A stretch of 18,284 nt of DNA from contig CAZYBZ010000008.1 of NCBI GenBank assembly GCA_964646075.1, forward strand, positions 1 through 18,284, written 5' to 3'. Source of the stretch: JAYENY01 sp964646075 (lineage in GTDB: Bacteria > Patescibacteriota > Minisyncoccia > Minisyncoccales > PEYH01). Of the stretch, positions 1-5,812 are shown piece by piece. The notes below the pieces were generated by a model, which was not told the DNA's origin, made no database searches, and saw only the letters and a list, made by a program, of their open reading frames with translations. Every line of letters starts with the position of its first letter. Within the stretch, counting starts at the first letter, position 1. The position numbers and the translations under genes were made by a program.

Positions 1-66
1 TTCTTTGTAAAAAACCGCAATTCCTTTCATCTTTCTTAATATAGCACAAAAAACCCTCTCTTCCAT
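1..66 (-). CDS. Possible 5' end of a divergent minus-strand gene (partial)
   Basis: On the minus strand an ATG at 66 opens a frame of 22 codons with no stop up to the window edge (begins MEERVFCAILRKMKG). The frame stays open upstream as well, with a GTG at 78, so the start is uncertain. No Shine-Dalgarno precedes either start. If real, the gene is divergent from the HAD-like gene at 191 and the two would share the roughly 120-bp spacer. The product is not recognisable from so short a stretch. An open frame of this length in AT-rich DNA can be chance, so this is a weak call. Confidence 0.22.
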   Translation of the reverse strand, partial: MEERVFCAILRKMKGIAVFYKE

Positions 67-190
67 GTCGGTTATCACTTCGTGATGAAGATTAGATGAT
101 GAAATATTCTTGACTAATGGGTTGATATATGGGAAACTATGAATTAGGAGATCGTTAACAAAAAAATAGAGAGGAGGAGGGAAGGAAGAG

Positions 191-593
191 ATGAAAATCG
201 GAATCGATTTAGACGGAACAATCACGAAATTCGGAAGGTGGAATTTCGCGGTTAAGTTTTTTCCTTGCTGGTGCAGGTACTGTTTCTTGCTCTTTTTACT
301 TCCACTGACCATTTTTATAGATAAGCAGACAGTGGAGGGATTGAAGAGAGTAAGAGAAAAGGGTGGAAAAATTATTATAATTACCGCCCGCCCAGAACGG
401 TTTAGCACAATAACCGAAAAGTTATTGCGATTTGCAGAAGTTCCCTTTGATAAAATTTATTATGTTGGAGGGAAAAAGGGGATAGCAAAAAGAAAACTGG
501 GAGTGCTCGAGGGTGAGGAAATTTTGTTNNNNNNNNNNNNNNNNNNNNNNNNNNNNNNNNNNNNNNNNNNNNNNNNNNNNNNNNNNNNNNNNN
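191..593 (+). CDS. HAD-superfamily phosphatase/nucleotidase-like protein, C-terminus lost in assembly gap
   Basis: The N-terminus carries HAD motif I as DLDGT (residues 6-10; the first Asp is the expected nucleophile, the second the acid/base). Motif II is visible in IITARPERF (about residues 63-71). The family transfers phosphoryl groups through an aspartyl intermediate; the substrate cannot be told, and a small 5'-nucleotidase-like cytosolic enzyme is plausible. A hydrophobic stretch at about residues 23-43 lies in the cap region and should not be read as a certain TM. The start is supported by the purine-rich GGAGGAGGGAAGGAAGAG just upstream. Readable codons end at 528, where 65 Ns begin, so motifs III and IV (Lys and the DD pair) are not visible. 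The same frame continues after the gap to 667, but that tail runs through the terminator hairpin and is unlikely to be protein. A TGA at 594 would be the stop if the gap length is only an estimate. Confidence 0.72.
529..593. other. Assembly gap (65 N)
   Basis: An unbroken run of 65 undetermined bases interrupts the HAD-like gene. The true length may differ, so reading frame cannot be carried across it. It shows that the window comes from a scaffolded draft assembly. Confidence 0.98.
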
Positions 594-622
594 TGATTTC
601 AATACTCTTTCTATTGATGTTT

Positions 623-665
623 AAGACAGTTTTAGCTATTCACTTTGGCGAAACTGTCTTTTTTT
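623..665 (+). terminator. Rho-independent terminator after the HAD-like gene
   Basis: A perfect 10-bp stem, AAGACAGTTT (623-632) with AAACTGTCTT (651-660), encloses an 18-nt loop and runs into a T-tract (659-665). It is suitably placed to end transcription of the gene interrupted by the gap. Confidence 0.8.
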
Positions 666-679
666 AATTTTATAAAAAT

Positions 680-705
680 TTTTCAGGGGATTGTCCCCGG
701 CAAAC
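680..705. repeat. REP-like palindromic element, copy 1
   Basis: A 26-bp element built around GGGGATTGTCCCC, preceded by TTTTCA and followed by GG-C-AAAC. It matches 1701-1726 in the same orientation with two mismatches. It lies just downstream of the HAD-gene terminator. The GGGGAC/GTCCCC palindrome resembles short extragenic palindromes that are often scattered near REP-associated (Y1) transposases; that link is inference. Confidence 0.65.
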
Positions 706-750
706 TAAAGGTAGGTGGAAAGTTCTGTTGGCCAAACCTGGGTTGGATTT

Positions 751-810
751 TAGAATAAAATGTAGAATGTGGAACGTAGAATGTAAAATGTAGAATGTGG
801 AATGTGGAAG
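751..810. repeat. 7-bp degenerate tandem repeat (GTRGAAY)
   Basis: Seven consecutive heptamers fill 762-810: GTAGAAT, GTGGAAC, GTAGAAT, GTAAAAT, GTAGAAT, GTGGAAT, GTGGAAG. A related TAGAATA lies at 751-757. No spacers separate the units, so this is a microsatellite-like intergenic tract and not CRISPR. It lies downstream of the minus-strand orphan gene. Confidence 0.75.
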
Positions 811-840
811 GGTAGCTTTGTTGGGTGGACAAAGCTACCC
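810..840 (-). terminator. 11-bp perfect hairpin just past the orphan-gene stop; possible terminator
   Basis: GGGTAGCTTTG (810-820) pairs exactly with CAAAGCTACCC (830-840) around a 9-nt loop. It begins one base beyond the stop of the minus-strand 125-aa gene, where a terminator would be. Read on the minus strand it is followed by TTCCACATTCC, not a clean T-run, so intrinsic termination is only possible. It could equally be part of a mobile or palindromic repeat. Confidence 0.45.
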
Positions 841-841
841 T

Positions 842-1219
842 CTAGAAGCTCCCTCCCAATTGGGAGAGTAGCTCTGTTATCTGCTCTCGCAGGTATTCCC
901 CGGGACAGGCACCCTGCCGGGACAGGTTGGAACAAAAGTCGTCTCCAAAGATCTCTGTGGCCCATTGATCCCAGGGTGTACGGCCATTTTCAGTGTGGTC
1001 AGAACCACTCCAAGACCGCCAGCGCCCCTCCTGCCAGTACTGCAACAGGATGACCGTCCTGGGATGTCGCTTACCCTTGCCTCGCCCTCGACTGCGAGAA
1101 GTAAACTTGACCGCCCTCATTGATCGGATTATGGGGTTACTTTCCAGAAGAATCTTTTGCTCCTCTTGATTCCAGTACAGTTCTTCATCAATTATTTCCT
1201 CTATTATTTCCTCTGTCAC
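842..1219 (-). CDS. Orphan hypothetical protein, 125 aa
   Basis: Product not recognised. The best start is GTG at 1219, not the upstream ATG at 1291: the GTG follows AAAGGAGGTGA (minus strand, 1235-1225) at good spacing, and a promoter sits just above that (1251-1279), inside the longer version of the frame. The protein opens with an acidic helix-like stretch (TEEIIEEIIDEELYW), has a basic patch SRSRGRGKGKR at about residues 42-52, then a Trp-rich middle (YWQEGRWRSW, PWDQWATEIFGDD), and ends near LREQITELLSQLGG. The basic patch suggests nucleic-acid contact, by inference only. Base composition is more GC-rich than the neighbours and the gene lies inside a repeat island, both in keeping with acquired DNA. 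Its 3' end overlaps the palindrome at 853-866 and the direct repeat CCGGGACAGG at 900-909 and 917-926, so the last 30 residues may derive from repeat sequence. Confidence 0.6.
   Translation of the reverse strand: MTEEIIEEIIDEELYWNQEEQKILLESNPIIRSMRAVKFTSRSRGRGKGKRHPRTVILLQYWQEGRWRSWSGSDHTENGRTPWDQWATEIFGDDFCSNLSRQGACPGEYLREQITELLSQLGGSF
853..866. repeat. Perfect 14-bp palindrome
   Basis: CTCCCAATTGGGAG reads the same on both strands. It lies within the 3' end of the orphan gene, 13 bp from the hairpin at 810-840. Confidence 0.6.
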
Positions 1220-1223
1220 CCTT

Positions 1224-1235
1224 CTCACCTCCTTT
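1224..1235 (-). promoter_or_regulatory. Consensus Shine-Dalgarno of the orphan gene
   Basis: On the minus strand, AAAGGAGGTGAG ends 4 bases before the GTG start codon at 1219. It is one of the two strongest ribosome-binding sites in the window and fixes the start of the 125-aa gene. Confidence 0.75.
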
Positions 1236-1250
1236 AAGGTACTGATTTTT

Positions 1251-1279
1251 ATAATACCAAAAAATAATGATCGTGTCGA
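1251..1279 (-). promoter_or_regulatory. Sigma-70-like promoter of the orphan gene
   Basis: On the minus strand, TCGACA (1279-1274; five of six matches to TTGACA) and TATTAT (1256-1251; five of six matches to TATAAT) are separated by exactly 17 bp. Transcription would begin near 1244, giving a leader of about 25 nt that contains the Shine-Dalgarno. Confidence 0.65.
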
Positions 1280-1353
1280 ATATTCAAGCACATCTATTGA
1301 CGTTGGAAGTCACTAGATTGAAGAAGGGGTCGCGCTAAATCCAGCCTGACAAC

Positions 1354-1398
1354 AGCCCGGCATGTCCCGATGCTTGGCATCGGGGTATACATTGGGCT
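1354..1398. repeat. Compound hairpin
   Basis: An 8-bp perfect stem CCCGATGC/GCATCGGG with a 3-nt loop (TTG) is nested within ATGT/ACAT and AGCCC/GGGCT arms with small bulges. No T-run follows on either strand, so it is not an obvious terminator. Confidence 0.6.
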
Positions 1399-1498
1399 TG
1401 ACACGACCTCTCTTAGCACGACTTCGACTTTATTGGGTCTGTTAAAATCATGCTTCAACAGCTCAATATCTTAGATATCAAGGGAATGAATTTTACCC

Positions 1499-1555
1499 GT
1501 AGATGTTAGATGTGCGTAGATGTTTAACATCTACAACCAGAACATCTACAACCAG
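1499..1555. repeat. Nested direct/inverted repeat array (GTAGATGTT / AACATCTAC)
   Basis: GTAGATGTT occurs at 1499-1507 and 1516-1524. Its exact reverse complement AACATCTAC occurs at 1526-1534 and 1541-1549. The right half is a perfect 15-bp tandem repeat, AACATCTACAACCAG twice (1526-1540 and 1541-1555). The two inner copies form a 9-bp stem around a single central T. Confidence 0.8.
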
Positions 1556-1658
1556 AATTTGGCGCGCAACGGACTATTTCAGCAGCATTTTGCATTGGAA
1601 ATAAAAGAAAATGGGGTCAATTCTATTTTTTGTTCAAAATCGTGGCAAACTATAATTT

Positions 1659-1760
1659 ATGGCCCGTAAACCCTTACCTATCAAGGGTTTCCAGCACCTC
1701 TTTTCAGGGGACTGTCCCCGGGAAACGATAACACAAAAAAATTTCCCCGTTCTGTGGTAG
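1659..1760 (+). pseudogene. Short MARKP- frame; possible remnant of a Y1/RAYT-type transposase start
   Basis: An ATG two bases after a perfect TATAAT (1651-1656) opens a 33-codon frame beginning MARKPLPIKGFQHLF and ending at TAG (1758-1760). REP-associated and IS200-like Y1 transposases often start with M-A-R and lie beside GGGGACTGTCCCC palindromes, one of which lies inside this frame (1701-1726). No HUH motif or catalytic Tyr is present, so at most this is a 5' stub. The identification is an inference from context and a short peptide; it may be non-coding. Confidence 0.25.
1701..1726. repeat. REP-like palindromic element, copy 2
   Basis: The second copy of the 26-bp element at 680-705, in the same orientation with two mismatches. 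In this copy the palindrome is perfect: GGGGAC and GTCCCC around a central T. Together the copies bracket about 1 kb that holds the orphan gene. Confidence 0.65.
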
Positions 1761-1832
1761 TAACGGGAAGTTATGAACAGGGGAAATGAACGGGGGAGGT
1801 CGCACTTCCCCCCGTCTTCCCCCCCCCCGTTG
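1743..1832. repeat. Alternating G/C-run palindromes with a C10 tract
   Basis: Six related words alternate in orientation: TTCCCCGTT (1743-1751), AACGGGAA (1762-1769), AACAGGGGAAA (1776-1786), AACGGGGGAGG (1789-1799), CTTCCCCCCGTC (1805-1816) and CTTC10GTTG (1816-1832). Neighbouring copies can pair into hairpins. The last contains ten consecutive C (1819-1828), a likely slippage or sequencing-error site. The array ends about 60 bp upstream of the helicase gene. Confidence 0.6.
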
Positions 1833-1892
1833 CTCGGTAGCGAATTTGTGGAATAAGGAGGTTTAAGGTAAAATTAGAGAAGAATCAGAAAA

Positions 1893-4800
1893 ATGGCAAA
1901 AGAAACGACCAAATCAAAATATCTTAAGGGATTGAATCCTGAACAAAAGGAGGCAGTTTTTTATAGAGGAGGGCCTCTTTTAATTATCGCCGGTGCTGGG
2001 ACCGGGAAAACCACAGTTATTACTAAGCGATTGGCTTATCTTGTAGAGAGTAAATTAGCTAACTCGCAGGAGATTTTAGCTCTTACTTTTACGGAAAAAG
2101 CGGCTGGAGAGATGGAAGAAAGAGTTGACCAGCTTTTGCCTTTTGGTTATTTGGATCTCTGGGTTTCCACTTTCCACTCTTTCTGTGAGAGAATTCTAAA
2201 AGAGTATGGCCTGGATATCGGTCTTTCAACCGACTTTAAACTTTTAGATCAAACTGGGTCCTGGCTTTTAATGCGTCGAAATTTAGATAAATTTAATCTT
2301 GATTATTATAGGCCGTTAGGCAATCCGTTCAAATTCATCCGAGCTCTCCTTGCGCATTTTTCTCACTGTAAAGACGAAGTTATCTCTCCGGAAGATTATC
2401 TTAAATATGCTGATACTCTGAAGAGAAGTTTTGATGATGGAATTTCTGTGAGCAGAGTAGGAGATAGAAAAGAAACAATGAGCCAAAAAGAAGCAGAAAC
2501 TGAACAGCAAAGAATTCAAGAGATAGCCGATGCTTATCATTTATATCAACGATTGCTTCTAGAAAACAATGCTTTGGATTTTGGTGATTTAATAAATTAT
2601 TGTTTAAGGTTGTTTCAAAAAAGACCAGCAATTTTAAGCAGGTATCAGGAACAATTTAAATATATTTTAGTTGATGAATTTCAAGACACCAATTGGGCTC
2701 AATATGAACTCGTCAAACTTTTAGCTGAGCCGAGGAATAATATTACTGTTTCATTTGACGACGACCAGTCGCTATATCGTTGGCGTGGAGCTTCCTTGAG
2801 TAATATACTAAATTTTAAAAACGATTATCCTCAAAGCAAAGAAGTGGTATTGACAAATAATTATCGTTCAACTCAAAATATTCTTGATTTATCGTACAAC
2901 TTTATTCAATTAAATAATCCTAACCGCTTGGAGTATCAGCTCAATCGAGATATAGATATTAAGGAACAAGCGCAAGACAAAGGGATAAAGATTACTAATT
3001 TCAAGAAGATAGACAAACGATTAAGGGCTCAAACCAAAGAGAAGGGGATTATTGAGCATCTTCATTTTAAATCCTTAGACGATGAGGCCGAGGGGGTGAT
3101 AAAAAAGATTAGCGAGATAATAAGGAGAGACAAATTAGTAAATTTTTCTGATTTTGCCATTTTGGTAAGAGCCAACAACTCGGCTAATATTTTTTGCAAA
3201 GCATTAGAAAAAGCAAGAATTCCTTATGAGTTTTTAGCTTCTCGAGGACTTTATACGCAACCAGTGATTTTAGATATTATTTCTTATTTCAAAATGCTAG
3301 ATAATTACCACGAGAGCTCGGCTCTGAATCGACTTTTAAATTTACCTATTTTAGATATTTCCTGGGAGGATTTGGCAAAAATAAACAGGTTTAGCCAGAA
3401 AAAAGGACAGTCGACTTATGAAACCTTAAATGAGATTCTTTTAGTCAAGGGTTTAACTAAAAAAACAATTCAACAAGTCGGATTTTTATTGGATTTAATT
3501 AAAAAGCATTCAAAGGAATCAAGGAGTAGAAATGTTAATGAGATTTTTTTATCTTTTCTAAAAGATTCTGGATATTTGAAATATATTATTAAAAGAGAGG
3601 GTGAGAAAGAGGTAGAGCTTATTACTCAATTTTATAAAAAGCTTAAAACATTTGAAGAAAACGAGATTGAGCCAACTGTTTCTAATTTTATCCAACAACT
3701 CAATATGGAGCTTGAGTCAGGTGAAACAGGGGCTCTTGATTTTGAGACAGAAAAGGGACCTGACACTGTTAGGATAATGACTATTCACGGAGCGAAGGGC
3801 CTGGAATTTAAGTATGTCTTTATTCCTAATTTAGTTGATAAACGATTTCCAACCATTGAAAGAAAAGAACCGATAGAAATCCCCCAGAAACTAATAAAAG
3901 AGATTTTACCGAAAGGGGATATTCATCTTCAGGAAGAGAGGCGGCTTTTTTATGTGGCAATGACTCGAGCTAAAAAGGGATTGTTTTTTAGTTCAGCCGA
4001 TGATTATGGGGGCAGTAGAAAGAAAAAACCTTCAAGATTTTTAGAAGAATTAATAAATAAAAGACAGTCTTTAGTTTCGGAAATAAATAAAAGACAGTCC
4101 TTGATTTCAGAGCCTTTGATTTTAGATTCTACCAAAATTACTTCTGTTGCGACGAGGGTGATGGAGAGAGGAAAAAAAATAAAAGCTCTATCTCTATATT
4201 TTTCTTATTCCCAATTTATTGCTTTTGAAAATTGTCCTTTGCAGTATAGATTTAGCCATATCTTGAGGGTGCCTCGTAGAGGAACGGCTGTTTTTAGCTT
4301 TGGCAAGACAATTCATAATTCATTATATCAGTTTGTTAAACTATTTGTTGAGAAACAAGAGATAGGGCAAAAAGATTTTTTTCAATCAGTTTCGGTTTCT
4401 TTATTGAAAATAGACCAGAAGAAGGAACTTAAAAATATTTTAGAAATCTATGAAAATAAGTGGCTTGACGAATGGTATGAAGATAAGAAACAAAAAGAAG
4501 AATATTATAAATTGGGAAAGAAAATCTTAAAAGATTTTCTAAAGGATTTCATTAAAAATCCACCAAAGATTAAAACTGTTCAAGGGGTCTTGGGGTTGGA
4601 GATGGGCTTTCGCTTGAAAATAAAAGATGATATAATTAGAGGAACGATAGACAGGGTAGACGAATTACCTGATGGGAGCATAGAAATTATTGATTACAAG
4701 ACGGGTCGAGGAAAAGAGAAGCTTCAAAAAGAAGACAAAGAACAACTTTTGCTTTATCAATTAGCTGGAAAGCAGATTTTAGGGAAGATGCCTGAGAAAT

Positions 4801-4988
4801 TAAGTTATTATTATCTGAACGAGAATAAGAAGTTATCTTTTATTAGCACAGAGCAAGAGAGAGAAGAGTTTAAAGAAGAAATTTCCAGAAAGATTAAGAG
4901 AATAAGAAAAAGTGATTTTAAGGCGACTCCGGGCTGGCATTGTAAGTTCTGCGATTTCAAGGATATTTGCGAATTCCGTAAACTATAG
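1893..4988 (+). CDS. UvrD/AdnB-like SF1 helicase fused to a RecB-family nuclease with probable Fe-S cluster
   Basis: This 1031-aa protein has a complete SF1A helicase core: Q-motif NPEQ (15-18), Walker A AGAGTGKTT (33-41), TFTEKAAGEM (motif Ia), VDEFQDT with D261/E262 (Walker B), DDDQSLYRWRG from 289, NNYRS (motif IV), TIHGAKGLEF from 630 (motif V) and RRLFYVAMTRAK near 684 (motif VI). A linker leads to a PD-(D/E)XK domain: FGKTIHN, GTIDRVDE, then IDYKTG (D934, K936) and a downstream QLLLYQ. C781 and the trio C1017, C1020, C1026 match the one-plus-three Cys layout that binds a 4Fe-4S cluster in AddB/AdnB nucleases. By family it should unwind and resect double-strand ends for recombination. 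Two 10-codon copies of INKRQSL(V/I)SE lie in the linker. A strong AAGGAGG at about 1856-1862 sits 30 nt too far upstream; no nearer Shine-Dalgarno is seen, and an in-frame TAG at 1875 rules out an earlier start. Confidence 0.93.
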   Translation: MAKETTKSKYLKGLNPEQKEAVFYRGGPLLIIAGAGTGKTTVITKRLAYLVESKLANSQEILALTFTEKAAGEMEERVDQLLPFGYLDLWVSTFHSFCERILKEYGLDIGLSTDFKLLDQTGSWLLMRRNLDKFNLDYYRPLGNPFKFIRALLAHFSHCKDEVISPEDYLKYADTLKRSFDDGISVSRVGDRKETMSQKEAETEQQRIQEIADAYHLYQRLLLENNALDFGDLINYCLRLFQKRPAILSRYQEQFKYILVDEFQDTNWAQYELVKLLAEPRNNITVSFDDDQSLYRWRGASLSNILNFKNDYPQSKEVVLTNNYRSTQNILDLSYNFIQLNNPNRLEYQLNRDIDIKEQAQDKGIKITNFKKIDKRLRAQTKEKGIIEHLHFKSLDDEAEGVIKKISEIIRRDKLVNFSDFAILVRANNSANIFCKALEKARIPYEFLASRGLYTQPVILDIISYFKMLDNYHESSALNRLLNLPILDISWEDLAKINRFSQKKGQSTYETLNEILLVKGLTKKTIQQVGFLLDLIKKHSKESRSRNVNEIFLSFLKDSGYLKYIIKREGEKEVELITQFYKKLKTFEENEIEPTVSNFIQQLNMELESGETGALDFETEKGPDTVRIMTIHGAKGLEFKYVFIPNLVDKRFPTIERKEPIEIPQKLIKEILPKGDIHLQEERRLFYVAMTRAKKGLFFSSADDYGGSRKKKPSRFLEELINKRQSLVSEINKRQSLISEPLILDSTKITSVATRVMERGKKIKALSLYFSYSQFIAFENCPLQYRFSHILRVPRRGTAVFSFGKTIHNSLYQFVKLFVEKQEIGQKDFFQSVSVSLLKIDQKKELKNILEIYENKWLDEWYEDKKQKEEYYKLGKKILKDFLKDFIKNPPKIKTVQGVLGLEMGFRLKIKDDIIRGTIDRVDELPDGSIEIIDYKTGRGKEKLQKEDKEQLLLYQLAGKQILGKMPEKLSYYYLNENKKLSFISTEQEREEFKEEISRKIKRIRKSDFKATPGWHCKFCDFKDICEFRKL
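4052..4111 (+). repeat. 30-bp in-frame tandem duplication inside the helicase-nuclease gene
   Basis: Two adjacent 30-bp units (4052-4081 and 4082-4111) differ at a few bases and encode INKRQSLVSE followed by INKRQSLISE. They lie in the flexible linker between helicase motif VI and the nuclease domain, so a change in copy number would keep frame and alter only linker length. Confidence 0.85.
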
Positions 4989-5034
4989 TTATCAATAATT
5001 AATAATCAATGATTAATGATCACTGATAAGTTCT

Positions 5035-5391
5035 ATGACTGGTAAGAAAATTTTTGGTATTATTTTATTAACATTGGGCTTATCTATTATCTTATGGGGA
5101 CTTTATGCATCTTATAATATCTTTAAAGCCGAAGCGACTTTACCCCAGGTTTTTCGCTCTGATGAGTTGACTCCAGAGGCTTTCTCGGAAGAAGCGATTG
5201 ACCTTAAAAATTTTAGCCCAGAACAGATTCAAGAGAATATAGGAGTAATGCTTCAAAGCCAGTTGGCAAAAATCTTTCCACCTGCCATTTTTTTGAAATT
5301 GCTTAACCTTATCAGTTGGTCTATCTTTGCTTGGATTCTCATTTTCGGCGGTGGTAAAATCGCTTTTTTAGGCATCAAAATGTTAAAATAA
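5035..5391 (+). CDS. Hypothetical membrane protein with two TM segments
   Basis: The family is not recognised. The 118-aa product has a first hydrophobic helix at about residues 5-27 (IFGIILLTLGLSIILWGLY) and a second near 82-116, ending GGGKIAFLGIKMLK. Between them is a roughly 50-residue acidic loop with SPEQIQENIGVMLQSQLAKI. With a short charged N-terminus, both ends are probably cytoplasmic and the loop outside. The ATG at 5035 lacks a clear Shine-Dalgarno. The gene starts 46 bp after the helicase-nuclease in the same direction and may be co-transcribed, but nothing in the sequence links it to DNA repair. Confidence 0.7.
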   Translation: MTGKKIFGIILLTLGLSIILWGLYASYNIFKAEATLPQVFRSDELTPEAFSEEAIDLKNFSPEQIQENIGVMLQSQLAKIFPPAIFLKLLNLISWSIFAWILIFGGGKIAFLGIKMLK

Positions 5392-5454
5392 TCTGATAGA
5401 GTAAACCATTCAGTGCATAATAAACTTATCGTACATTAAAAACTAAATCGGGAA

Positions 5455-5462
5455 AAGGAGGT
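5455..5462 (+). promoter_or_regulatory. Consensus Shine-Dalgarno of the 80-aa gene
   Basis: AAGGAGGT lies 3 bases before the ATG at 5466. Such a complete site is rare in this window (only the orphan gene at 842-1219 has a similar one), which supports the start and suggests high expression. Confidence 0.75.
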
Positions 5463-5465
5463 ATA

Positions 5466-5708
5466 ATGTTCTCAGAGGTCGAAACAATATTCGCAACAGA
5501 AGAGGGGTTAAGAGTTGGGATAATCGTTTATAGGGACTTTTTACCCCCTGTTACCCTGATCTTTGAGAAAAGATTGGGAGCAAATGTCCAACACATAAAA
5601 GATGTGTTAAGGGCAGAGCGTCCTGGTCAATATTGCTCTATTTCGGAAGAAGTGAGAGCTATGGCTCGGCGACGAGCCATAGAAGCGATAAAAAAAGAGA
5701 GGGTTTAA
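5466..5708 (+). CDS. Hypothetical 80-aa soluble protein
   Basis: Not recognised. The product has no TM segment or signal peptide. Its first half is strand-like with alternating hydrophobic residues (LRVGIIVYRDFLPPVTLIFEKR). The second half is charged and helix-like, with SISEEVRAMARRRAIEAIKKERV at the end. An alpha/beta fold with a basic C-terminal helix is likely and nucleic-acid binding is possible, as inference. The start is well supported by AAGGAGGT just upstream. A hairpin plus T-tract follows the stop (5716-5752), so the gene ends its own transcript. With 74 bp before it and a terminator after, it may be a single-gene unit. Confidence 0.7.
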   Translation: MFSEVETIFATEEGLRVGIIVYRDFLPPVTLIFEKRLGANVQHIKDVLRAERPGQYCSISEEVRAMARRRAIEAIKKERV

Positions 5709-5715
5709 AAAAATT

Positions 5716-5757
5716 CAACCGCGGCTCTTCAATTAGAGGGGTCGCGTTTTTGTCTTT
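5716..5757 (+). terminator. Rho-independent terminator after the 80-aa gene
   Basis: AACCGCGGCTCT pairs imperfectly with AGAGGGGTCGCGTT around a TCAATT loop. The CTCT/AGAG and CGCG/CGCG segments are exact, with a small internal mismatch. It is followed by TTTTTGTCTTTT and begins about 10 bp after the stop codon. Confidence 0.7.
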
Positions 5758-5812
5758 TTAAGGAAAAAATGATAAGATAATTTAATCATTGATCATTCAT
5801 TATCAAGAAGCT

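Larger units (their letters stand above)
1292..1658. other. Gene-free spacer with hairpins and repeats
   Basis: No convincing coding frame is seen here. It contains a compound hairpin at about 1354-1398, whose core is CCCGATGC (1366-1373) pairing with GCATCGGG (1377-1384) and whose outer arms are AGCCC and GGGCT. It also contains the nested repeat array at 1499-1555 and a TCGTGTC/GACACGA inverted pair (1271-1277 and 1400-1406, the first overlapping the promoter). From about 1600 it runs into the start of a short MARKP-type frame. It is probably a degraded mobile or repeat region. Confidence 0.55.

Noticed and set aside
100..175. Promoter for the HAD-like gene from TTGACT near 110
   Set aside because: No acceptable -10 lies 16-18 bp downstream; the nearest (TATGAA) is at 22 bp.
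402..602. Minus-strand frame across the N gap
   Set aside because: A third of it is undetermined sequence and it lies opposite a recognisable HAD gene.
762..810. CRISPR-like array
   Set aside because: Units are only 7 bp and have no spacers; no cas genes are nearby. The Cas4-like nuclease at 5813 is a general RecB-family relative.
750..965. Minus-strand 71-codon frame through the hairpin and tandem repeat
   Set aside because: Its C-terminal part translates the 7-bp tandem repeat (HSTFYILRSTFYILF) and it overlaps the better supported orphan gene in another frame.
802..1053. Plus-strand 83-codon frame opposite the orphan gene
   Set aside because: No Shine-Dalgarno or promoter, while the minus strand has both; composition looks like antisense of the real frame.
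4989..5034. Terminator after the helicase-nuclease
   Set aside because: TTATCA and TGATAA can pair, but the stem is short and AT-only and there is no T-run.
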